From an uncultured Flavobacteriaceae bacterium (GTDB taxonomy: Bacteria > Bacteroidota > Bacteroidia > Flavobacteriales > Flavobacteriaceae): a stretch of DNA of 64,000 bases. A model generated the notes under the pieces. The model searched no databases and was not told the origin of the DNA. It saw only the letters and a program-made list of their open reading frames with translations. A program made the position numbers and the translations under genes. Positions 26,553-34,822 of this stretch are shown piece after piece (position 1 is the first letter of the stretch; the number at the start of each line of letters is the position of its first letter). Location: assembly GCA_947493535.1 (NCBI GenBank), contig CANLRK010000006.1:1-64000 (forward strand), given 5' to 3'.

Positions 26553-27878
26553 TTATATTTTTCCTGTATAAGTATCATCCCAGTTTTTAACCTTAGGCTC
26601 ATGCAACTTATCCAAGGACTTTGCTACTAGCATAGACACTGTTGCATCTCCTGTAACATTAACTGTTGTTCTACACATATCTAAAGGTCTGTCTACCGCA
26701 AAAATTAACGCTAAACCAATAGGCATTAATTCTGCAGGAAAGCCTATAGACTCTAATACAATAACTAGCATTACCATACCTGCACTAGGTACAGCAGCAC
26801 TCCCTATTGAAGCTAATAAAGCTGTAAATACAATTACCAATTGATTAGTAAAAGTTAATCCTTCAGGCCAAATTACTTGCATAATAAAAACAGCGGCAAC
26901 CCCTTGATATAAACTAGTACCATCCATATTAATGGTAGCGCCAACAGGCAACACAAAGCCAGAAACTTCTTTATCAACTCCAATATGTTCCTCTACCCTT
27001 TCCATAGTTACTGGTAAGGTAGCCGCACTAGAACTAGTTGAAAAGGCTAATAATTGCGCCGGGCTAATTTGTTGTAAAAACCATAATGGCGATTTTTTAG
27101 TATATACAGCTACAATGACCAAGTAAAACACTATCATTAAAAATAACCCTAGTACTACGCATAAAGAATACCATAGGAGTTTTACTAAAATTTCAGTATC
27201 GTCAAAAGCAATAATCACATTAGCCAATAAAGCAAAAACAGCATAAGGAGCAAACAACATAATTAAATCGACCATTTTCATGACCACTTCATTTAGTGAA
27301 TCAAAAAAATCAACCATAGGTTTTGCTTTTTTTTCTGGTATTAATAACAAACAAATTCCTACAAATAATGAAAAGAATATAATTTGAAGCATTTTAGCAT
27401 CACCTAAAGCAGTAAAAATGTTTTTAGGAAAGATATCTACCAAAGCTTGTAAAGGTCCTGCCTCGTTTTGATTACTTGCTTTGTTTAGCTTATCTACTAC
27501 TCCATCTGAAGACACATACTTTTCTTTAATTTTCTCAATAGTATCTACCGACATTCCCTCACCTGGTTTAACTGTGTTAACTATGGTTAACCCAATAACA
27601 ATGGCCACTAATGTTGTAACTATGTAAATGGCTATAGTACGTAAACCCATTTTTTTAATTTTAGAAATATCTTTTAAATCAGATACTCCTTTTATTAATG
27701 AGGCTAAAATTAGCGGTACGGCAATTAATTTTAAGAGATTTATAAAAATAGTTCCGAAAGGCTTTACCCAATCACCTACAAAAGTTTTACCGCCATCAAC
27801 GGTATTCATTATAAATCCAAAAATGATACCTAATATCATTCCTATTAATATTTTCCAGTGTAAAGCTAATTTCTTCAT
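26553..27878 (-). CDS. Dicarboxylate/amino acid:cation symporter (DAACS family)
   Basis: A 441-residue inner-membrane protein with the glutamate-transporter fold. The Ser-rich reentrant loop FSTSSSAATLPVT, the motif NMDGTSLYQGVAAVF (sodium and substrate site) and the closing DRPLDMCRTTVNVTGD are all present. The Arg in MCRTT favours an acidic substrate such as glutamate, aspartate or a C4-dicarboxylate. It lies 5 bases after aroC and is probably cotranscribed with it, although the functions are not obviously linked. Confidence 0.93.
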   Translation of the reverse strand: MKKLALHWKILIGMILGIIFGFIMNTVDGGKTFVGDWVKPFGTIFINLLKLIAVPLILASLIKGVSDLKDISKIKKMGLRTIAIYIVTTLVAIVIGLTIVNTVKPGEGMSVDTIEKIKEKYVSSDGVVDKLNKASNQNEAGPLQALVDIFPKNIFTALGDAKMLQIIFFSLFVGICLLLIPEKKAKPMVDFFDSLNEVVMKMVDLIMLFAPYAVFALLANVIIAFDDTEILVKLLWYSLCVVLGLFLMIVFYLVIVAVYTKKSPLWFLQQISPAQLLAFSTSSSAATLPVTMERVEEHIGVDKEVSGFVLPVGATINMDGTSLYQGVAAVFIMQVIWPEGLTFTNQLVIVFTALLASIGSAAVPSAGMVMLVIVLESIGFPAELMPIGLALIFAVDRPLDMCRTTVNVTGDATVSMLVAKSLDKLHEPKVKNWDDTYTGKI

Positions 27879-27883
27879 GTATC

Positions 27884-28948
27884 TTATAATCTGTTTGTTC
27901 GGTTAATTAAATAATTATCTGCTAAAACTAATGCTGCCATGGCTTCAACAATTGGTACTGCCCTTGTTACTACACAAGGGTCGTGACGCCCTTTACCTGT
28001 CATTTCCACTATATTCCCTTGAGCATTTATTGTGGTTTGCTGTTGCATTATAGTAGCTACAGGTTTAAATGCTACTCTAAAATAAATATCCATTCCATTA
28101 CTTATACCCCCTTGAATTCCTCCTGACAAATTAGTTTTTGTAGTTCCATCAGCATTAAACAAATCGTTATGTTCGCTTCCTTTCATTTTAGCTCCGCAAA
28201 ACCCACTTCCATACTCAAACCCCTTTACTGCGTTTATAGATAACATTGCCTTCCCTAAATCAGCATGTAATTTATCGAAAACTGGCTCTCCTAAACCTAT
28301 TGGTACATTTTGAATAACGCAAGTAATAGTCCCTCCTACTGTATCTCCTTCCTTACGGATTTGTTTAATATATGCCTCCATTTTTTCAGCAGTGTCTTGA
28401 TCTGGACATCGAACAGGATTTGCTTCCGTTTTAGAAAAATCTAATGCTTGATAAGGTTTATTAATAAAAATATCTCCGACAGAAGATACAAAAGCATTTA
28501 TTTTAATTTCTGGAAGTAATTGTTTTGCCAAAGCTCCTGCTACTACTCTACTTGCAGTTTCACGAGCAGAACTCCTTCCGCCTCCTCTATAATCACGAAA
28601 GCCATATTTTTTATCAAACACAAAATCGGCATGTGAAGGTCGATAACTATCTTTTATATGAGCATAATCTTGTGACTTTTGATTTGTATTGTGTATTGCA
28701 AAACCTATAGGGGTTCCTGTTGTTTTTCCTTCAAAAACTCCTGAATAAAACTCAACAGTATCAGGTTCTTTTCGCTGTGTAACAATAGCTGATTGCCCAG
28801 GTTTTCTTCTATTCAATTCATTTTGAATAGCATCAAAATTCACCGATATTCCTGAAGGGCACCCATCAATAACTCCACCTATAGCCTTTCCATGCGATTC
28901 ACCAAAAGTAGTTAGCTTAAATAGTTTTCCGAAAGTATTACCAGACAT
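27884..28948 (-). CDS. aroC: Chorismate synthase
   Basis: A 354-residue FMN-dependent enzyme for the last shikimate step. It has the start [52 protein letters not shown]-like segment ([19 protein letters not shown]) and the C-terminal [20 protein letters not shown]. The minus-strand -7 box TACATTTG (28965-28972) is placed about 17 bases before the ATG. Confidence 0.97.
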   Translation of the reverse strand: MSGNTFGKLFKLTTFGESHGKAIGGVIDGCPSGISVNFDAIQNELNRRKPGQSAIVTQRKEPDTVEFYSGVFEGKTTGTPIGFAIHNTNQKSQDYAHIKDSYRPSHADFVFDKKYGFRDYRGGGRSSARETASRVVAGALAKQLLPEIKINAFVSSVGDIFINKPYQALDFSKTEANPVRCPDQDTAEKMEAYIKQIRKEGDTVGGTITCVIQNVPIGLGEPVFDKLHADLGKAMLSINAVKGFEYGSGFCGAKMKGSEHNDLFNADGTTKTNLSGGIQGGISNGMDIYFRVAFKPVATIMQQQTTINAQGNIVEMTGKGRHDPCVVTRAVPIVEAMAALVLADNYLINRTNRL

Positions 28949-29053
28949 TATTTTTTGTTTTGAACAAATGTAATGAAATTATACACAAAGCCCATCTATA
29001 AATAAATACCACTAAAAACTTTATATTAGCTAAATTGATAATCAAAACACATT

Positions 29054-29878
29054 ATGACAATTACTTTTAAAAAGATAAGCTTTACTTTAGCACTAACTAT
29101 AGTTGTATTATTATTTTTTTCATGTTCTGATGACGATACTACCGCAACCGAATCAGAAAACCCCACAAACTACACCTTACTACCTCTAAGCATTGGAAGC
29201 ACTTGGACTTATGATGTAAATACTGATGATGGTACAAATCCACCAACTACTAGCGAAGATGAAATTACAGCAAATGGAAGTATAACCATCAACTCTATGG
29301 AATACACCGATTTTACTGCTACCCCAGGATTTACAGGAACTATGTCCACCTTGCTTGACCAAAACAATTTCAGAACGGCAAATGGAATATATTACATGTA
29401 TGGAGATTTTACTTTTCCGTTAAGTCAACTTGGAGGCACAGACATTGTAATACAGCTAAACGATGCTAAACTTATTGACCAAAATCAAACTAACGGAACC
29501 ACTTTAACAACCGAAACAGGAAGTACTACTCAAAATATTAGCGGGTATGATATTATTATTGATTACACGTTAAGCACAGTACAAAAAGAAACTTTAAATA
29601 ATTATAGTGTCAACAACCAAGACTACACTAATGTAGTTGCTTCTGATATTGTAGTAACTGCTACTGTTCGTATTGATTTAGGCTTTATAACGCAAACTAT
29701 ATTACCTACTCAAAATGTATATGTAATAACTAATTATTATGCAGACGATGTTGGTTTAATAGACTCTGACGCTATTTTCACCTATGAAATAACGGATATA
29801 CCTGGAGTCAGCTTACCAATTCCTAGCACAGCAACAATAGTCACCACACAAAAGCTAGCTACTTATACGATCAACTAG
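29054..29878 (+). CDS. Surface lipoprotein of unknown function
   Basis: A 274-residue lipoprotein (lipobox FFSC, Cys24) followed by SDDDTTATE; the SDDD motif directly after the Cys matches the export signal for surface lipoproteins in Flavobacteriia. The body is Thr- and Asn-rich beta sequence with the opening YTLLPLSIGSTWTYDVNTDD, a common start in secreted Bacteroidota proteins. No enzyme motif was recognised. It overlaps the convergent dehydrogenase gene by the tetramer CTAG, so the two stop codons share bases. Confidence 0.75.
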   Translation: MTITFKKISFTLALTIVVLLFFSCSDDDTTATESENPTNYTLLPLSIGSTWTYDVNTDDGTNPPTTSEDEITANGSITINSMEYTDFTATPGFTGTMSTLLDQNNFRTANGIYYMYGDFTFPLSQLGGTDIVIQLNDAKLIDQNQTNGTTLTTETGSTTQNISGYDIIIDYTLSTVQKETLNNYSVNNQDYTNVVASDIVVTATVRIDLGFITQTILPTQNVYVITNYYADDVGLIDSDAIFTYEITDIPGVSLPIPSTATIVTTQKLATYTIN

Positions 29879-32784
29879 TTTTTTAACGCTTGTAATAAAA
29901 TACTTATCGGATGGAATGCGGTTTGCTGTGTTCCATCTTTTATTTGATGCCTACAACTTGTACCGTTTGCTGCAATGATTACTGATGCATCGGCTTTTCT
30001 AATTGCAGGAAACAAGGTTTGTTCTCCTACAGCCATACTCACTTTATAATGCTCCTCCTCGTAACCAAAACTACCAGCCATACCACAACAACCTGAAGTA
30101 ATAATTGTTGGCTTGTAGTTAACAGGAAGGTTTAATATATCAAACGTTACTTTTTGATTACTCAAAGCTTTTTGATGGCAGTGATTGTGTATTTTAATCG
30201 TTTTTGATTCATTAGTGAACTGAGAAGCAGTAATATTGCCTAATTCAATTTCTTTGGCAATAAATTCTTCTATCAAATAAGTATGCTTAGCAATAGCTAC
30301 AGCAGCAGGTTTATTAGTTACTAAACGTTTATACTCATCTCTGAAACTAAGTATTGCTGATGGTTCAATTCCTAATAAAGGGCTCTGCTCTGTAATAAGA
30401 TCTTTAAATACAGCTATGTTTTTATTGGCTACTTTTTGTGCCTGCTCTAAAAAACCTTTTGAAATAAACGTACGTCCACTTTCTTGATGTTTTACAAACT
30501 TTACCTTATAGTTTAACTTAGTCAGTAAATTATATGCATCATAAGCTATGGGAGCATCTAAATAATTAGAAAACTCATCAACAAAAAGATAAACGGTCTT
30601 TACGGGATTTTCTATTTGTTGCTCTTTTTTTAAAAGTTGTGATAACGCAGATTTAGATACTAAAGGTAAGTCTCGCTCTGCAGCAATTCCATTAGCCTTT
30701 TTAATTATTTTTGAAGTTAAACTATTAGAAAAAATAAAGTTACTTATAGCAGGTACTTTAGAAGCCAAAGCGTTTAACTTTGTATTATAGGCAAACAATT
30801 TAGAGCGCAAACTAAATCCATTTTCTTTTTGATATTGATATAAAAACTCTGATTTTAGTACTGCTACATCTACATTACTTGGACACTCACTTGCACAGGC
30901 TTTACAACTCAAACACAAATCTAAAGACTCTTTAATTTCAGAATGATTAAACTTATTTGCCTTATTCGAGTTTGTTAAAAACTCTCGCAAAACGTTAGCC
31001 CTAGATCGTGTTACATCTTTTTCATTCTTGGTAGCGCGATAACTAGGACACATTACTCCTCCCGCAAACACATCTTTTCTACAGTCGCCAGAGCCGTTAC
31101 ATTTTTCAGTTGCTCGAAGTATTCCTTCCGAATCAGAAAAATCTAATAAAGTGGTTATTTCAGGCTCCACTCTATCTACTTCGTAACGTAGCGATTCATC
31201 CATTTTAGGAGCTTCAACAATTTTACCAGGGTTAAATATATTATGCGGATCAAAAAGTGTTTTTATCCGTTTACATAACTCATAATTATTTTCACCAATC
31301 ATAATAGGTAAAAATTCAGCCCGTACAATACCATCTCCATGCTCTCCACTAAATGATCCACCATATTTTTTAGTAAGATGTGCTACTTCTGTAGTTATGG
31401 TTCTAAACAAACTTACATCCTCTTTTTTCTTTAAATTTAATATTGGTCGTAAATGAATTTCTCCAGCACCTGCATGTGCATAATACACTGCTTTCTGTTT
31501 ATGCTTATCCATCAATACTGAAAATTCAGCTATGAAATTTGCTAAATCAGGTAATGCCACCGCTGTGTCTTCAATACAAGCCACCGCTTTTCTATCACCA
31601 ATCATATTACCCAATAAACCCAATCCGGCTTTTCGTAACTCTAAAGCTTGATTAATTTGAGTTCCTTCTAAAACAGGGTTAGCATAACTCAACCCAGACT
31701 TTTCTAAATCAGCAATTAATATTTGTGCCATTTTCTTAGCTTCATCAATACTAGCTGCTTTAAGCTCAAGCATTAAAATAGCCGCAGGATCTCCTTCTAT
31801 AAAAAATCTGTTTTTTACCTGAGTAGCATTATTTTTTGTACAATCAAGAATAATTTTATCCATCATTTCACAGGTGTACAAACTGTGTTTCATGGTATTA
31901 GCTACATCATTTAAACAATCATCAATAGTTTTATAGTGTGATGCAACCATTACAGCATGTGCCGGTGGTAAATCGTCTAACTGTAGGGTGATTTCTGTAG
32001 TAAATGCTAATGTTCCTTCACTACCCGATAATAAATTACAGAAATTAAAATCGCGTGTTCTTTTTCCAAATATATTTGACCATAATAATTCATCTACTGC
32101 ATAACCCGTATTTCTACGATGAATTTCTGGTTTAGGAAATTCTTTTTCAATTTCTTGTTGTGTTGTTTCATTTGAAAGCTCCTTATATATTTGCTGATAT
32201 AGCTTACCTTCTAGTGTATTTAGTTGTAATTTTTGATGAAATTCAGCTTTACTTAAAGCAGAAAAATTAACGCAACTTCCGTCAGATAAAATTGTTTTCA
32301 TAGTTACAATTTTATCACGAGTTACTCCGTATTTTATAGAAGTAGTACCAGATGAATTATTCCCAACCATGCCACCAATCATACATCTATTTGATGTTGA
32401 TGTATTTGGACCAAAAAACAATCCATAAGGTTTTAAGTACACATTTAAAGCATCACGAACAACTCCAGGCTGCACGGTTACTTGCTTTTTTTCTTTATCA
32501 AAAGACAATATTTTAGTAAAATGCTTTGATACGTCCACTATTAACCCTTCTCCTACACATTGTCCTGCCAAAGATGTTCCTGCGGTACGTGGGATTAATG
32601 ATGTTTTATTTGTTTTTGCAAAATGGGTAAGTTTTTTTAAATCTGTTTTATTTTTAGGGTAAACTACTCCTAAAGGTGTTTTTCTGTATACGGAAGCATC
32701 CGTTGCATACATGGCTCTATGTAAATTATCAAACTTTACTTCACCTTCGATAATTTCTTGAAGCTTTTGAAATTTATTATTCAT
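29875..32784 (-). CDS. FAD-binding and (Fe-S)-binding oxidoreductase, probable D-2-hydroxyglutarate dehydrogenase
   Basis: A 969-residue protein. The PCMH-type FAD domain (about 30-260) has PRTAGTSLAGQCVGEGLIVD and GGMVGNNSSGTTSIKYG. The FAD-oxidase C-terminal domain (about 260-530) contains HAGAGEIHLRPILNL and GEHGDG. A ferredoxin-like part (about 560-660) has CNGSGDCR, MCPSYRAT and CLSCKACASECPSNVDV. The end (about 870-969) has the Cys-Cys-Gly motif HNHCHQKAL and SGCCGMAGSFGYE. This architecture is YdiJ-like; YdiJ oxidises D-2-hydroxyglutarate, and related proteins act on D-lactate or glycolate. The adjacent Lrp gene (2-base gap) and the divergent DUF1338 gene, whose family makes D-2-hydroxyglutarate, favour the first substrate. 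That assignment is inference. Confidence 0.85.
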   Translation of the reverse strand: MNNKFQKLQEIIEGEVKFDNLHRAMYATDASVYRKTPLGVVYPKNKTDLKKLTHFAKTNKTSLIPRTAGTSLAGQCVGEGLIVDVSKHFTKILSFDKEKKQVTVQPGVVRDALNVYLKPYGLFFGPNTSTSNRCMIGGMVGNNSSGTTSIKYGVTRDKIVTMKTILSDGSCVNFSALSKAEFHQKLQLNTLEGKLYQQIYKELSNETTQQEIEKEFPKPEIHRRNTGYAVDELLWSNIFGKRTRDFNFCNLLSGSEGTLAFTTEITLQLDDLPPAHAVMVASHYKTIDDCLNDVANTMKHSLYTCEMMDKIILDCTKNNATQVKNRFFIEGDPAAILMLELKAASIDEAKKMAQILIADLEKSGLSYANPVLEGTQINQALELRKAGLGLLGNMIGDRKAVACIEDTAVALPDLANFIAEFSVLMDKHKQKAVYYAHAGAGEIHLRPILNLKKKEDVSLFRTITTEVAHLTKKYGGSFSGEHGDGIVRAEFLPIMIGENNYELCKRIKTLFDPHNIFNPGKIVEAPKMDESLRYEVDRVEPEITTLLDFSDSEGILRATEKCNGSGDCRKDVFAGGVMCPSYRATKNEKDVTRSRANVLREFLTNSNKANKFNHSEIKESLDLCLSCKACASECPSNVDVAVLKSEFLYQYQKENGFSLRSKLFAYNTKLNALASKVPAISNFIFSNSLTSKIIKKANGIAAERDLPLVSKSALSQLLKKEQQIENPVKTVYLFVDEFSNYLDAPIAYDAYNLLTKLNYKVKFVKHQESGRTFISKGFLEQAQKVANKNIAVFKDLITEQSPLLGIEPSAILSFRDEYKRLVTNKPAAVAIAKHTYLIEEFIAKEIELGNITASQFTNESKTIKIHNHCHQKALSNQKVTFDILNLPVNYKPTIITSGCCGMAGSFGYEEEHYKVSMAVGEQTLFPAIRKADASVIIAANGTSCRHQIKDGTQQTAFHPISILLQALKN

Positions 32785-32786
32785 AA

Positions 32787-33251
32787 TTATTCTGCCGCTA
32801 TTACAGGTACCGACCTATTAAAATTAGTAGTAAAACAAATAAACGATTCTGTTCCGCCCACACCATCTATATCATGAATTTTATTATATAAAATAGTGCG
32901 TAAATGATCGTTATTTTTAGCATATACAAGTGCAAAAATAGCGTATTTACCCGACACATAATTACATTCCGTAACCTCAGGAATACTCTCTAAAGCCTTT
33001 ACTACTCTATTAGCAAAACGGGCTTCTTTTAAACGAATACCAACATAAGATTTAGTATGATAACCAACTTTCTTTTCATCTAAAATTAAATCAGCTTTTA
33101 AAATAACCCCTTCCTCTTTCATTTTCTTAATTCGTTGATGAACCAAGGAGTTAGAAATATTTAAATCTTCTGCAATTTTAGAAAATGCTTTACGCGCATC
33201 TGCCTTAAGGGCTAATAATATTTGCTGGTCTATATAATCAAGTTGACACAT
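32787..33251 (-). CDS. Lrp/AsnC family transcriptional regulator
   Basis: A 154-residue regulator with an N-terminal winged helix (LDYIDQQILLALKADARKAF, ISNSLVHQRIKKMKEEGVI) and a C-terminal RAM ligand-binding domain (KSYVGIRLKEA, SGKYAIFALVYAKNNDHL). Lrp/AsnC proteins sense amino acids or related acids. It lies immediately upstream of the dehydrogenase on the same strand and divergent from the DUF1338 gene, so it probably controls both. An AACAG-N5-CTGTT palindrome lies in the shared gap. Confidence 0.92.
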   Translation of the reverse strand: MCQLDYIDQQILLALKADARKAFSKIAEDLNISNSLVHQRIKKMKEEGVILKADLILDEKKVGYHTKSYVGIRLKEARFANRVVKALESIPEVTECNYVSGKYAIFALVYAKNNDHLRTILYNKIHDIDGVGGTESFICFTTNFNRSVPVIAAE

Positions 33252-33256
33252 ATTTT

Positions 33257-33300
33257 AACAGATAAATGATTAAAAAAATCAATATAACAGTAAATCTGTT
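33257..33300. promoter_or_regulatory. Candidate Lrp operator
   Basis: AACAG at 33286-33290 and CTGTT at 33296-33300 form a 15-bp palindrome with a 5-base AT centre; a further half-site AACAG lies at 33257-33261. They sit 6-50 bases upstream of the Lrp ATG, a typical place for autoregulation. AT-rich context makes chance palindromes common. Confidence 0.4.
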
Positions 33301-33382
33301 TAAAAAAAGTTTGTTTTAAAAAAATACACTTTATAAAAACCAAAAATAACGCTTTACAACTAATTTAAAAACAAAAATGATT

Positions 33383-33390
33383 TATTTTTG
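33383..33390 (+). promoter_or_regulatory. -7 box of the DUF1338 gene
   Basis: TATTTTTG matches TAnnTTTG, 24 bases before the ATG at 33414. Confidence 0.5.
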
Positions 33391-33413
33391 CATTTTTTAA
33401 AATCAAATTTATA

Positions 33414-34223
33414 ATGACAACAGAAGAATTGTTTGATAATTTATGGAATGAGTACACTTACCGCACTCCTTCAGCTAAGAAAGTAAAGAGTTTATTTGAA
33501 AAAGAAGGGAACTCCGTTTTTAATGACCATGTTGCCTTTAGAACTTTCGACGACCCTAGAGTTAATATTGATGTATTAGCAGAAACATTTATTAATAGCG
33601 GTTACGAATTTAAAGGAGATTACCATTTTCCGAAAAAGAAGCTATACGCTAAACATTTTGAACATAAAACAAATAAAAATGCTCCACTAGTATTTATTAG
33701 TCAGCTATTAACCTCAGAGTTTTCTGTTGAACTTCAATCAATAATTAAAAACACGTTAGATACGGTTGATTTTTCCGGTGTAAATAATAACGACTTAGTA
33801 TTTAAGGGACGTTTATGGAATACACCAAGCTACGAAACATACCAACGTTTATTAGAAGAATCAGAATACGCTGCTTGGTTATATGTAAACGGATTTTGTT
33901 CTAACCATTTTACTGTGGATATTAACAAACTCAATACTTTTAAAAGCATTGAAGATGTAAACACTTTCTTAAAAGAAAATGATTTTGAAATGAATACATC
34001 TGGCGGAGAGATAAAAGGAACACCTGAAGACTTTTTAGAGCAATCTAGTATTTTAGCCGATAAAATAGCTGTACAATTTCAAGAAGGCACTTACCAAATT
34101 ACTTCTTGCTATTACGAATTTGCATATAGACATATGATGAAAAATGGTGAGCTATTTAAAGGATTTATTGCTAATTCTGCAGATAAGATTTTTGAAAGCA
34201 CAGATATGATTTTAAATAAATAG
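33414..34223 (+). CDS. DUF1338 protein, HglS-like 2-oxoadipate dioxygenase/decarboxylase
   Basis: A 269-residue cytoplasmic protein. Candidate iron ligands of the HglS family are visible: His39 in NDHVAFRT, His165 in SNHFTVD and Glu235 in YYEFAYR, with Arg43 following the first His. HglS converts 2-oxoadipate to D-2-hydroxyglutarate and CO2 in lysine breakdown. The protein is shorter than the roughly 460-residue proteobacterial enzyme, as is usual for the short bacterial DUF1338 branch. The divergent genes encode an Lrp regulator and a D-2-hydroxyglutarate dehydrogenase-like protein, which would use this product directly. Confidence 0.85.
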   Translation: MTTEELFDNLWNEYTYRTPSAKKVKSLFEKEGNSVFNDHVAFRTFDDPRVNIDVLAETFINSGYEFKGDYHFPKKKLYAKHFEHKTNKNAPLVFISQLLTSEFSVELQSIIKNTLDTVDFSGVNNNDLVFKGRLWNTPSYETYQRLLEESEYAAWLYVNGFCSNHFTVDINKLNTFKSIEDVNTFLKENDFEMNTSGGEIKGTPEDFLEQSSILADKIAVQFQEGTYQITSCYYEFAYRHMMKNGELFKGFIANSADKIFESTDMILNK

Positions 34224-34263
34224 CTATCTTTAATGTAATTATTAACACTAAAATTTCGATTTT

Positions 34264-34755
34264 ATGAGAAAGCTAACAGTATTAATTTTTACACTTTTTA
34301 CCGCATCCTTTTGCTATGCACAAGAAATTGCTGACCATGCTATTGGTTTGCGTTTAGGTGATAGCGACGGTATGGGAGCTGAGGTTTCTTATCAGCTTCG
34401 TTTAGGAGATAACAATAGGTTAGAAGCAGACTTAGGCTGGAGAAACTCCAATAAAGTAGATGCTTTTAAATTAACTGGACTATACCAATGGGTATGGAAT
34501 ATACAGGACAACTTTAATTGGTATGTAGGAGCTGGTGGAGGATTAGGAAGCTGGAGTTATAATGAAACAATTGCTGGATACAAATATAAAGATAGTGGTA
34601 CTTTTTTCTTTGCAGCAGGTGATATAGGTATTGAATATAATTTTGATTTCCCTTTACTACTTTCATTAGATATTAGACCAGAACTAGGGTTTACTGATGA
34701 GTATCGTGATGGTTTAGATTTAGATATTGCCTTAGGAGCTCGTTATCAATTTTAA
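34264..34755 (+). CDS. Small outer-membrane beta-barrel protein
   Basis: A 163-residue protein with a signal peptide (cleaved near FCYAQ, residue 20), then strands rich in Gly and aromatic residues (AIGLRLGDSDGMGAEVSYQL, WYVGAGGGLGSWSY) and a terminal strand LGARYQF ending in Phe. The size suits an eight-stranded OmpX-like barrel. It lies 40 bases after the DUF1338 gene and has its own terminator; no functional link is claimed. Confidence 0.78.
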   Translation: MRKLTVLIFTLFTASFCYAQEIADHAIGLRLGDSDGMGAEVSYQLRLGDNNRLEADLGWRNSNKVDAFKLTGLYQWVWNIQDNFNWYVGAGGGLGSWSYNETIAGYKYKDSGTFFFAAGDIGIEYNFDFPLLLSLDIRPELGFTDEYRDGLDLDIALGARYQF

Positions 34756-34775
34756 AAGTAACTTAACTTTAAAAT

Positions 34776-34805
34776 AAAAAAGCGCTGTTATTACAGCGCT
34801 TTTTT
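34776..34805. terminator. Bidirectional terminator
   Basis: A 13-bp perfect stem (34776-34788 with 34793-34805), loop TATT, GC core GCGCTGT, between convergent genes. Confidence 0.92.
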
Positions 34806-34822
34806 ATTCTTTATCAATCTTT

